DNA of 64,000 nucleotides from Streptomyces triculaminicus (lineage in GTDB: Bacteria > Actinomycetota > Actinomycetes > Streptomycetales > Streptomycetaceae): positions 1 through 64,000 of the forward strand of contig NZ_JAFMOF010000003.1 of NCBI RefSeq assembly GCF_017349075.1, written 5' to 3'. Positions within the stretch are counted from its first letter, which is position 1, and each line of letters begins with the position of its first letter. The notes under the pieces were generated by a model that saw nothing but the letters and a program-made list of their open reading frames with translations, was not told the DNA's origin and ran no database searches. This document shows positions 50,571 to 57,792 of this stretch, piece by piece. Made by a program: the position numbers and the translations under genes.

Positions 50571-51056
50571 ATGGAAGAAGCGCTGGCCGAAAAACTCACC
50601 TACCGGGAGTTAGACGTGCTCGGCCTGCTGGCCCGGGGGTTGAGCAACCGGCTCATCGCTCGGAGGCTGGGCATCTCGGAGAAGACCGTGAAAAACCACC
50701 TCAGCAGCATTTACTTGAAAATCGGTGCCACCGACCGTACTCAGGCCGCGCTCTACGCCCAACACGTCGGCCTGACCGACCCCGGGAAAGCGGCTCCGTC
50801 CGCCCCGGCGTCTGCTCTGGCCTCCGATCCCGTCCCCAAGGAGGGTTCGCCCCCGACGGGCCCCGCCCTCACCGCGCGCGAGCGGGGCGTACTCCATCTA
50901 CTGGCCCGGGGGTTGAGCAATCGGGTCATCGCTCGGACGCTGGGCATCTCGGAGAAGACCGTGAAAAACCACCTCAGCAGCATTTACTTGAAAATCGGAG
51001 CCGCCCACCGTACTCAGGCCGCGCTCTACGCCCAATTCGTCGACCTCGCTTCCTGA
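50571..51056 (+). CDS. Regulator composed of two duplicated LuxR-type HTH domains
   Basis: 161 residues from ATG 50571 (AAAGAGGAGACAGG upstream). Domain 1 at residues 7-64, linker rich in Pro/Ala/Ser, domain 2 at 98-157. Both read LLARGLSNRxIARxLGISEK then TVKNHLSSIYLKIGA, complete LuxR/GerE-type helix-turn-helices. There is no sensor or receiver domain. The DNA of the two domains matches in 129 of 135 bases (50628-50762 against 50901-51035), so the duplication is recent. A TTA codon at 50610-50612 in domain 1 makes it a likely bldA-dependent activator of the cluster. Tandem HTHs in one chain could act as a preformed dimer. Confidence 0.85.
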   Translation: MEEALAEKLTYRELDVLGLLARGLSNRLIARRLGISEKTVKNHLSSIYLKIGATDRTQAALYAQHVGLTDPGKAAPSAPASALASDPVPKEGSPPTGPALTARERGVLHLLARGLSNRVIARTLGISEKTVKNHLSSIYLKIGAAHRTQAALYAQFVDLAS

Positions 51057-51952
51057 GCGGCTCGCGGCCGGACCTCTTCTCCGAGGGGATCTCCGCTGTC
51101 GCTCGGTGCGCTCGCTCTCCCGCGGTCGCGTTCCGTCGCCCGCGAGCATCCCTCCTCGACGAGGAACCTCCGCACCAGCTTGCCCGCCTCGTCCCGGCAC
51201 TCCTCGAAGTAGGCGTGCCGGGCGCCCGGGAAGAGGTGTGCGCGGGCACCGGGGATACGGGAGGCGAGCAGCCGGAGGTTGTCCGGCGGGGTGAGCCGGT
51301 CCTGGCCGCCGTGGAGGATCAGGGTGGGGGCCGCGATGCCCGGCAGGTCGCTCCATGCGTCGTGCTCGTTGCTGGCGATGAGGTGGCCGCGGCGCGCATG
51401 GGCGGGCATCCGCGGGTCGCCGAGAGTGCGGTAGGGGCCAGGGTGCGCGGCGCGCCAGGCGGGGGAGTACATCAGGTCGGCCAGCACGCTGCGTACAGCC
51501 TCCGGATCCGGCTGTGCGAGGGACCGTCGTACCGACGCGTCGCGTTCCACGGCGTGCGGACCGCCAGGGGAGGTGCAGCCCAGGACCAGTCGGCGGACCC
51601 GCTCCGGGTGGCGGATCGCGAGCCACTGCGCGACCCGGCCGCCCATCGAGGTTCCGTATACGTCGGCGCGCTCGATACCGAGCGCGTCCAGGACCGCGAC
51701 GACGTCGTCCGCGAACTGAACGACGGAGTACGGCCCTTCGGGCTTGTCGCTGTCGCCCGTGCCGCGCAGGTCCAGGGTGACGGTGGAGCGCACGGTGTGG
51801 AAGTCCTCGCGCACGCCGTCCCACCAGTGGTGGTCGTTCGCCTGCCCGGCGAGCAGCACCAGCGGCGGCCCCTCCCCGTGGTGCTGATACGCCAAGGCCG
51901 TGCCGTCCTGGGCCCGAGCGAAGGCCGGGGCCGGCCGGTCGTGTTCGGTCAT
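51026..51952 (-). CDS. Alpha/beta hydrolase
   Basis: 308 residues. Alpha/beta-hydrolase fold: oxyanion segment GPPLVLLAGQANDHHWWDGV, RGTGDSDKPEG, nucleophile elbow ADVYGTSMGGRVAQWLA (GxSxG), Asp in APTLILHGGQDRLTPPDNLR and catalytic His in GARHAYFEE. It starts with an ATG that overlaps the aminotransferase stop (TGATG at 51950-51954), so they are translated together. The C-terminal 30 residues run over the end of the convergent LuxR-type gene. Candidate thioesterase, epoxide or ester hydrolase; substrate unknown. Confidence 0.85.
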   Translation of the reverse strand: MTEHDRPAPAFARAQDGTALAYQHHGEGPPLVLLAGQANDHHWWDGVREDFHTVRSTVTLDLRGTGDSDKPEGPYSVVQFADDVVAVLDALGIERADVYGTSMGGRVAQWLAIRHPERVRRLVLGCTSPGGPHAVERDASVRRSLAQPDPEAVRSVLADLMYSPAWRAAHPGPYRTLGDPRMPAHARRGHLIASNEHDAWSDLPGIAAPTLILHGGQDRLTPPDNLRLLASRIPGARAHLFPGARHAYFEECRDEAGKLVRRFLVEEGCSRATERDRGRASAPSDSGDPLGEEVRPRAAQEARSTNWA

Positions 51953-53019
51953 CACATCCGCCAGTCGCCCGCGATCTTCAGCAGGCGGTCGTTCTGCTCG
52001 GGGGTGCCGATGGTGATCCGTACCCCCTCGTCGCCGAAGGGGCGCACCATGACTCCCGCCGCCTCGCACGCGACGGCGAACGCCTGCGTGCGTGAACCGA
52101 GGCGCAGCCAGACGAAGTTGGCCTGGCTGTCGGGAACGCTCCAGCCCGCGGCCCGCAGGGCATCGGTGACCCGAGTGCGCTCGGCCACCAGGGTCCGGAC
52201 CCGCTCCAGCAGTTCGGGTTCCGCTTTCAGCGAGGCCCGCGCGGCGGCCTGGGCGAGTCCGCTGACGCCGAACGGCAGGCTGCAGGCGCGCAGCGCGGCC
52301 GCGACCGTCGGATGCGCGACCGCGTAGCCGACGCGCAGTCGTGCCAGCCCGTACGCCTTGGAGAAGGTGCGCAGAACGGCGACGTTGGGACGGTCGCGGT
52401 AGAGCTCGATGCCGTCGGGTACGTCGGTGTCGTCGACGAACTCGCGGTAGGCCTCGTCGAGCACCACCAGCACGTCGTCCGGCACCCGGTCGAGGAAGCG
52501 CTCGAGCTCACCGCGGTGCACGGCCGTGCTGGTCGGGTTGTTGGGGTTGCACACGATGATCATGCGAGTGCGGTCCGTCACCGCATCGGCCATGGCCTCC
52601 AGGTCATGCCGCTCGTCGCGCAGCGGAATCTGCACAGGGGTGGCCCCGGCGGCCCAGACGAGCGTCGGGTACGCCTCGAACGAGCGCCAGGCGAAGAGCA
52701 CTTCGTCTCCTTCGCCGACCGCGGCGCACAACAAGTCCTTGATGACGCCGAGCGATCCGGTGCCGGGCACGAGGTGCTCCGGAGGCACCGCGAGGGAGGC
52801 GGACAGCTCCGCGATCAGTTCACTGCTCTTCGCATCGGGGTAGCGGTTGACGCGTCCCAGTTCCTCGCCCATCGAGGCGATGACCGACTGCAGCGGGGGA
52901 TAGGGGTTCTCGTTCGACGACAGCTTGTCCACCAGGTCGCTGGGCGCGGCCCGGCCCGGTACGTAGCGAGGCAACCCGGAGACATCGGCGCGCAGCCGGG
53001 GGGCAGGTGCAGAAGGCAT
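51952..53019 (-). CDS. HisC-type PLP aminotransferase
   Basis: 355 residues of fold-type I, histidinol-phosphate/aromatic aminotransferase group: KLSSNENPYPPLQSV, VPGTGSLGVIKDLLCAAVG, VCNPNNPTSTAVHRGEL, LVVLDEAYREFVDD, the PLP lysine TFSKAYGLARLRVGYAVA, and the C-terminal Arg region GVRITIGTPEQNDRL. True HisC genes sit in his operons, so this copy probably transaminates a pathway-specific 2-oxo acid, or oxidises its amine, in the cluster. ATG 53019 with AGGAAG 9 bases upstream; longer in-frame starts exist. Coupled to the hydrolase gene. Confidence 0.88.
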   Translation of the reverse strand: MPSAPAPRLRADVSGLPRYVPGRAAPSDLVDKLSSNENPYPPLQSVIASMGEELGRVNRYPDAKSSELIAELSASLAVPPEHLVPGTGSLGVIKDLLCAAVGEGDEVLFAWRSFEAYPTLVWAAGATPVQIPLRDERHDLEAMADAVTDRTRMIIVCNPNNPTSTAVHRGELERFLDRVPDDVLVVLDEAYREFVDDTDVPDGIELYRDRPNVAVLRTFSKAYGLARLRVGYAVAHPTVAAALRACSLPFGVSGLAQAAARASLKAEPELLERVRTLVAERTRVTDALRAAGWSVPDSQANFVWLRLGSRTQAFAVACEAAGVMVRPFGDEGVRITIGTPEQNDRLLKIAGDWRM

Positions 53020-53252
53020 GGGGGGAACTTCCTGAACGGGGGAAGCGGACGGTCGTGCGGGTACGTCGTTCATCCGGGAGCCCGGGACTCCCGCACTCGG
53101 GGAGCCGTGAGCCGCGACGAGGCGCGCGGGCGTGAGATCCGGCCCGCGCGCCGACACCTCTGCCATGGCCGGCGCGCGTCTCGCTCACCTGCCGGGCCCG
53201 GCGGTACGCGCTACTGAGGCAGGGCGGACCGCCAGGATCGCCGCGGACACGG

Positions 53253-54608
53253 TCAGGCGACGGCCCCAGCGGGGGCGTCCTCCTCCTCGACGGCAGTGGT
53301 CCGCGCCCCTGCCTTGGTGAACTCCTCCATGAAGCTGGGGAAGGACAGCTTGACGTCCTCGAAGCCCGAGAACCTGTTGGCGGACTGCATCCGCAGGCCG
53401 GCCACGAACAGCGACATGAAGATGCGGTGGTCACCCCAGCTGGACAGCGTCACTCCGCCGGGGTACGTCTGCGCGCCGCGGACCAGGAAGCCGTCGCAGA
53501 CCCCGTCGGCGTACAGGACCTCGATGTCCACGCCCGCGCGGGTCAGTTCGGCGGCCATGGCCTCGATGCGGGACGCCTTGTGGAACCGGGTGAGGCGTCC
53601 GCCGGTCACCTTCAGGCTGCCCTGCACGTACGCCCCGAGGGCGGCGAGCGTGGGCACGATGTTGGGGCAGTCCATCACATCCACCTCGAAGTCGCCGCAC
53701 AGGCTGCCCTCCGGGTTGTCGACGATCATCGAGAGGGTGTCCTCGTCGAAGGTGACACTCACCCCGAGCTTTTCCAGGATCGGGACGATCGCGAACTCAC
53801 CCTGCAGGCTGTCGCCGTACACGTTGGTCAGGACGGTCCGGCCCGGGAAGAGCGCGGCGGCGGCCAACAGGTACGAGGCAGAGGTGTAGTCCTCGTGGAT
53901 GGTGACGTCCTGCGTCTGGTAGTGGGAGGGCTCCACGTGGTAGTGGCGCATGTCCTCCGACACGGCCAGCTTGATGCCCGCGTCGGTCAGGCTCGCCAGG
54001 GTCTGCCGGATGTACGACTGGGAGTAGACCTCGCCCGTCACCTCGATCTCCACCGGGCCCTCGGCCAGCGGCGCGGCGAACAGGATGGCGGTGATGAACT
54101 GCGAGCTGATGTCGCCCGGCAGCCGGCAGGTGCCGCCCTTCAGGCCGCCTCCCCAGTTGACGATCGGGGCCTTGCCCTCGTCGGCGATCGATTCGATGTC
54201 CGCGCCGAGTTCGCGCAGCGCGTCCAGCAGGGGCGCCATCACGCGCTTGCGCAGGGTCGCGTCGCCCGTCACCACCGTCGGCGACGGCAGGGCGGAGGCC
54301 AGCGCCGTCACGATACGGAACACCAGACCCGAGCCGCGGGACTGGACGACGCGCCGGATGTCCGGGAGGGTCCCTCCGATGCCCTTGATCTCCAGGAAAC
54401 CCTCGTGCTCGGTTATCTCGGCGCCCAAGGCACGGCAGGCGGCCTTCATCGTCTCCGTCTCGTCGCAACGGAGGTCGTTGTAGACGCGTGACGTTCCCTC
54501 GGCCAGCGTGCCTACCAGAATGGCCCGTTGCGTCTCCGGCTTCGAGGAAGGGACGCGAAAAGTTCCGGAAAAGGAATCGATCGGATCGACCTTCAGCAGC
54601 ATCCTCAT
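53253..54608 (-). CDS. EPSP-synthase-like enolpyruvyl transferase with altered active site
   Basis: 451 residues; two-domain inside-out barrel family (AroA/MurA). Kept landmarks against E. coli AroA: Lys of VPSSKPETQR (K23, R28), R98, R122, SSQ at 168-170 (GDISSQFITAILFA), D240 in EDYTSASYLLAA (E. coli D313), DHR at 393-395. Changed: the KETDR motif is HKASR (343-347), so the catalytic Glu (E. coli E341) is Lys, and S23 is Pro. PEP binding looks intact, shikimate 3-phosphate catalysis does not. A cluster-specific acceptor (as in NikO/PolA) is inferred. ATG 54608 overlaps the upstream small ORF by ATGA. Confidence 0.88.
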   Translation of the reverse strand: MRMLLKVDPIDSFSGTFRVPSSKPETQRAILVGTLAEGTSRVYNDLRCDETETMKAACRALGAEITEHEGFLEIKGIGGTLPDIRRVVQSRGSGLVFRIVTALASALPSPTVVTGDATLRKRVMAPLLDALRELGADIESIADEGKAPIVNWGGGLKGGTCRLPGDISSQFITAILFAAPLAEGPVEIEVTGEVYSQSYIRQTLASLTDAGIKLAVSEDMRHYHVEPSHYQTQDVTIHEDYTSASYLLAAAALFPGRTVLTNVYGDSLQGEFAIVPILEKLGVSVTFDEDTLSMIVDNPEGSLCGDFEVDVMDCPNIVPTLAALGAYVQGSLKVTGGRLTRFHKASRIEAMAAELTRAGVDIEVLYADGVCDGFLVRGAQTYPGGVTLSSWGDHRIFMSLFVAGLRMQSANRFSGFEDVKLSFPSFMEEFTKAGARTTAVEEEDAPAGAVA

Positions 54609-54763
54609 GTCTCCCGTTTCACATCGTTCGCCGCCTGATGTTGTGCAGGCGATGTCGCTTTGAGGTCCTGGCCGGCGATATTCGCGGAGGGGGGAACAGG
54701 TCGTCCCGCCGCTTGGCGCTTCGATGTCGGTGCGGGAGTTCGGAAAACTCTCCTGGCGCGCAT
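54605..54763 (-). CDS. 52-residue ORF translationally coupled to the enolpyruvyl transferase
   Basis: MRARRVFRTPAPTSKRQAAG ... DVKRET. A perfect GGCGGAGGG ribosome-binding site lies 5-6 bases before ATG 54763. The stop overlaps the transferase start (ATGA), which argues that ribosomes really translate it. Arg/Ala/Pro/Gln-rich, no known domain. It could be a leader peptide that controls the operon or simply a coupling ORF; a precursor peptide is possible but unsupported by a modification enzyme. Confidence 0.45.
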   Translation of the reverse strand: MRARRVFRTPAPTSKRQAAGRPVPPSANIAGQDLKATSPAQHQAANDVKRET

Positions 54764-54851
54764 GGCGACCCTCCGCCGGCGTAGAGGACGCGATGGGAAT
54801 TCTGCGTCCCGTGGGGTGGGGGCGGCAATAGGTCCATCTGCCCATGGCGTT
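54746..54851 (-). promoter_or_regulatory. Promoter copy 1 of the leftward cluster operon (direct repeat)
   Basis: One of two imperfect direct repeats (other copy 54982-55095). On the minus strand it contains TTGCCG (54828-54823), an 18-base spacer and CAGAAT (54804-54799), then a GGAGG-ATG about 35 bases further. Read as a -35/-10 pair with a long spacer. Confidence 0.5.
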
Positions 54852-54893
54852 CTCCCGCGCCTTCTTCCAGGCTCGCGCCCGACATCCCGCCGA

Positions 54894-54998
54894 TCAGGCC
54901 GCTCTGTTGGCGGACTGGGTGCGGGGGCCGGCACGTTCACCACGCCCGCGGCCGTGAACCGGGCCGTCGCCGCAGCCGGAGAACTCTCCGATGCGCAT
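54894..54998 (-). CDS. 34-residue ORF behind the second promoter copy
   Basis: MRIGEFSGCGDGPVHGRGRG ... SANRAA, with GGCGGAGGACCGTC directly before ATG 54998. The promoter and ribosome-binding site match the first copy but the encoded peptide is different. Small, Gly/Arg-rich; function unknown, possibly not a true gene. Confidence 0.3.
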   Translation of the reverse strand: MRIGEFSGCGDGPVHGRGRGERAGPRTQSANRAA

Positions 54999-55095
54999 GA
55001 CGGTCCTCCGCCGACGGTGGACGGTGCAGGGCGCGACGCGGATTCTGCGTCCCATGGGATGGGAGCGGCAATAGGCCCTTCTTCCCATGGTGTTT
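54982..55095 (-). promoter_or_regulatory. Promoter copy 2 of the leftward cluster operon (direct repeat)
   Basis: Repeat of 54746-54851 with the same TTGCCG (55071-55066), 18-base spacer and CAGAAT (55047-55042), and the same GGAGG-ATGCGC end. Small insertions distinguish the copies. Confidence 0.5.
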
Positions 55096-55368
55096 GCGGC
55101 GCGAGGCGGTCCGCCCCCTCCTTTGCCGAGGGGTGCCGCCGTCGTCGGCGCCCAGCGGCATCACCGGTGCCGGGAGGGGGGACCTAGGTCCTATTCTGAC
55201 CGGCCCGGTCCCGTGCGAGGCTGTGGCAGCGCGATCAACGCATTGAGGGCTGTTCCCGGGACTCAGATCCGGGTTCGTCCTTCGACTCCGAAAAGCTCGT
55301 CTTTCACCGCCGTCAACCGGCCCACGGCCGGGCACATCCATGTTTCTGTGAACCGTGAGGCGCCATCC
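55096..55368. other. Upstream region of the rightward cluster operon
   Basis: Contains the perfect 12-bp palindrome GGACCTAGGTCC (55180-55191), overlapping TATTCT (55192-55197) which could be the -10 box of the rightward operon, and a CCCGGGACTCAGATCCGGG hairpin near 55,256-55,274. No gene seen. Confidence 0.45.
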
Positions 55369-56610
55369 ATGTCCAGCGCAATCCTGTTCTTGAACCGCTG
55401 GCCCTCGTATGAGGACGAGCGGCGCTGGGAGAACCGCCTGGCCGCCCCCGAGTTGGTCTTCGACCCGGAGACCGACCGCGTCACATACCTCTGCGACGAG
55501 GTCGGCCGCAGTGGAGTGCCCTCCGATGCCGAACGGGTTCACGTCGTACCGGACTTCGGTGACGTGGACGGTGTGCTGGAGCTCGTCGACGCCATCGTCC
55601 GCGACGAGGGCCCGTTCGACCACGTCATCGGCTTCTCCGAGATGTTGCTCGACCTCGCGGCGACCCTGCGCGAGCGGTACGGCATCCCGGGCCCCGGTGT
55701 CGAGGAGACCTCCCGGTTCCGCGACAAGAGCATCATGAAGGAGCGGGTGTCGCGGGCCGGCCTCCGAGTGCCGCGCTGGGCGCCCTGCCACAGCGAGGAG
55801 CAGACCCTCGCGGCCGCCGAGGAGTTCGGCTACCCAGTGATCGTCAAGCCGGTGCGAGGGGCGTCCAGCCAGGGTGTGCGCGAGATCGCCTCGGCCGAGG
55901 AGCTGCGGGCCCTGTGCGCCGAACGGAGCCTGGACGACCTGGAGATCGAGGAGTTCGTGCAGGGCGATATCCTGCACGTCGACGGCGTCGTGGACGCCGA
56001 GGGCAAACCACTGTTCCTGTGCACCTCGCGCTACATCTCCACCTGTCTGGACTACGAGGTCCTGGGCGCGCCGCTCGGCTCGGTCTTCCAGACGGACCCC
56101 GAGGTGCGCGACCGCTGCGAGGACTTCGCCGTGCGCTGCCTGACCGCGCTCGGTCTGCGCGGCTCCGCCTTCCACCTCGAACTCTTCGACACCGGGGAAG
56201 AGCTGGTGTTCCTGGAGGTCGGGGCCCGGGTGCCGGGTGCGGACGTGTCCTATGTCATCGACGACGTCCACGGCGTGAACCTCTGGCGGCTGTGGGTCGA
56301 CGTGCTGCTCGGCCGCTCGGTGGACCTGCCGGTCCCCGATCGGTCGCTGAGCGGCGGCTGGCTGATCATCCAAGGTCCCAAGCCGCTGCCCCGGAAGGTC
56401 ACCGCCGCGACCCCGCTCCTGGGTCACGTTCCGTATGTGTACCGCGAGCTGGTGCCGAGGCCGGGTGAGGTCCTGGTCTCCAGGCCCGGCTCGTACGCCA
56501 CTCTCCAGGGCGGCCGCTTTTTGTTCCGGGGCGGCACCCAGAAGCAGATCGAGGAAGCCGTGAGCCAGGCGAGTGCGCAGTACCGGCTGACGACCGAGCC
56601 CCTCGCGTAG
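55369..56610 (+). CDS. ATP-grasp ligase 1 (amino-acid ligase type)
   Basis: 413 residues. Pre-ATP-grasp domain at the N-terminus, ATP-grasp core with YPVIVKPVRGASSQGVRE (ATP lysine), EIEEFVQGDILHVDG, and the metal-binding end HLELFDTGEELVFLEVGAR-VPG. The layout matches L-amino-acid ligases and related peptide-forming enzymes (BacD/TabS type), which make peptide bonds through acyl phosphates. First gene of the rightward operon; ATG 55369 with GTGAGG upstream. Joins an amino acid to a second unit in the product, by inference. Confidence 0.87.
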   Translation: MSSAILFLNRWPSYEDERRWENRLAAPELVFDPETDRVTYLCDEVGRSGVPSDAERVHVVPDFGDVDGVLELVDAIVRDEGPFDHVIGFSEMLLDLAATLRERYGIPGPGVEETSRFRDKSIMKERVSRAGLRVPRWAPCHSEEQTLAAAEEFGYPVIVKPVRGASSQGVREIASAEELRALCAERSLDDLEIEEFVQGDILHVDGVVDAEGKPLFLCTSRYISTCLDYEVLGAPLGSVFQTDPEVRDRCEDFAVRCLTALGLRGSAFHLELFDTGEELVFLEVGARVPGADVSYVIDDVHGVNLWRLWVDVLLGRSVDLPVPDRSLSGGWLIIQGPKPLPRKVTAATPLLGHVPYVYRELVPRPGEVLVSRPGSYATLQGGRFLFRGGTQKQIEEAVSQASAQYRLTTEPLA

Positions 56611-56668
56611 ATCGCCCGAACCATCGCGTGCCATAGGCCAGAGAACCATCGAGTCCGTGGAGGAAGAC

Positions 56669-57760
56669 GTGGCCCAGTTGAGCCATGCGGAGCTGGTTGA
56701 GAAGAAGTTCGTGCTGTTCGCCGAGGAATGCTTCGGACTCTTCACGAGCAAGATTGCCGCCTCACTGGTCCGCTACAACGGGGACCGCTGCGTCGCCGTG
56801 ATCGACAGCCTTCAGGCCGGCCGGACCGTCCAGGACGTCCTCGGCTACGGCGGCCCGATCCCGATCGTCAGCCGCGTCGAGGACGCTCTGCACCTGCGCC
56901 CCGAGGTCATGATCATCGGTAAGGGGCTGCACTCCGCCGACCTGCCCGAGTCCTGGAAGCCGCACATCCTCTCCGCCGTCCAGAACGGCCTGCACCTGGT
57001 CAACTCGATCCACTACCGTCTCGCCGGCGACCCGGACATCGCCCGTGCCATCCGGGACAAGGGCGTCACCGTCTGGGAGACCAAGGACACCCCGCCGGTG
57101 CAGCTCAACAAGGCCCGTGTCCTGGACCTGGACACCTGGGTCATCCACACCTGCGGCAGCGACTCCAACATCGGCAAGAAGACGGCCGCCCTGCAGATCT
57201 GGCAAGAGGCCAACCGCGTCGGCATCAGCACCGGCTTCGCCGCCACCGGCCAGAGCGGCATGCTGATCTCCGGCCATGGCATCGCGGTCGACGGCGTGCC
57301 CGGCGACTTCATGGCCGGCGCCGTCGAGAAGGTCGTCATGGATGCCGCGGCCGGCAACGAATGGGTCGTCGTCGAGGGCCAGGGTTCGCTCAACCACATC
57401 GGGTTCAGCAGCGTCGCCCTCGCCATCCTCCACGGTGCCCTGCCGCATGCCCTGGTCTTCTGCCACCGCCTCGGTGCCGAGCGCACCAAGGTCTGGGAGA
57501 CGCCCATCCGCCCCCTCCCCGAGCTCATCCGCCTGAACGAGGAGCTCTCCGTCTTCGAACGGCCCGCCAAGGTCGCCGCCATCAGCGTCAACAGCTTCGG
57601 CTTCTCCGAGGAGGACTACCGCCGCGAGGTCGAGAAGCTGGAGGCCGACACCGGACTGCCCGTCGTCGACCCGGTCCGCGAAGGCGGCGCCCGGCTCGTG
57701 GAGATCCTGCGCGCCCACCAGCGCGAGACCCTTGACCGGCTGTCCGACCTCCAGCGCTGA
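56669..57760 (+). CDS. DUF1611 (DgcN-like) P-loop protein
   Basis: 363 residues. N-terminal Rossmann-like domain (FTSKIAASLVRYNGDRCVAV, GGPIPIVSRVEDALHLRPEV) and C-terminal P-loop domain with Walker A HTCGSDSNIGKKTAALQIWQ; VVVEGQGSLNHIGFSSVALA is the conserved second half. The best-studied relative, DgcN, acts as a D-glutamate N-acyltransferase in amino-acid breakdown; an acyl- or phosphotransfer role on an amino acid is inferred here. GTG 56669 is chosen because GGAGGAAG ends 2-5 bases before it; GTG 56657 is in frame. It sits between two ATP-grasp genes, so it probably works on the same peptide-like intermediate. Confidence 0.85.
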   Translation: MAQLSHAELVEKKFVLFAEECFGLFTSKIAASLVRYNGDRCVAVIDSLQAGRTVQDVLGYGGPIPIVSRVEDALHLRPEVMIIGKGLHSADLPESWKPHILSAVQNGLHLVNSIHYRLAGDPDIARAIRDKGVTVWETKDTPPVQLNKARVLDLDTWVIHTCGSDSNIGKKTAALQIWQEANRVGISTGFAATGQSGMLISGHGIAVDGVPGDFMAGAVEKVVMDAAAGNEWVVVEGQGSLNHIGFSSVALAILHGALPHALVFCHRLGAERTKVWETPIRPLPELIRLNEELSVFERPAKVAAISVNSFGFSEEDYRREVEKLEADTGLPVVDPVREGGARLVEILRAHQRETLDRLSDLQR

Positions 57761-57792
57761 GGGCGACCCGGGAACTTCGAGGAGATGCACCG

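Noticed and set aside
53253..54845. Longer start (54,845) for the enolpyruvyl transferase, giving MGRWTYCRPHPTGRRI
   Set aside because: The upstream part lies in the duplicated promoter block and lacks family similarity; ATG 54608 has a ribosome-binding site and aligns with AroA starts. The GRWTYCR/GRRAYCR likeness between repeat copies is explained by the DNA repeat.
54605..54998. Two small ORFs as RiPP precursor peptides
   Set aside because: They share no leader or core, and no recognisable RiPP maturation enzyme is present; coupling or leader function is simpler.
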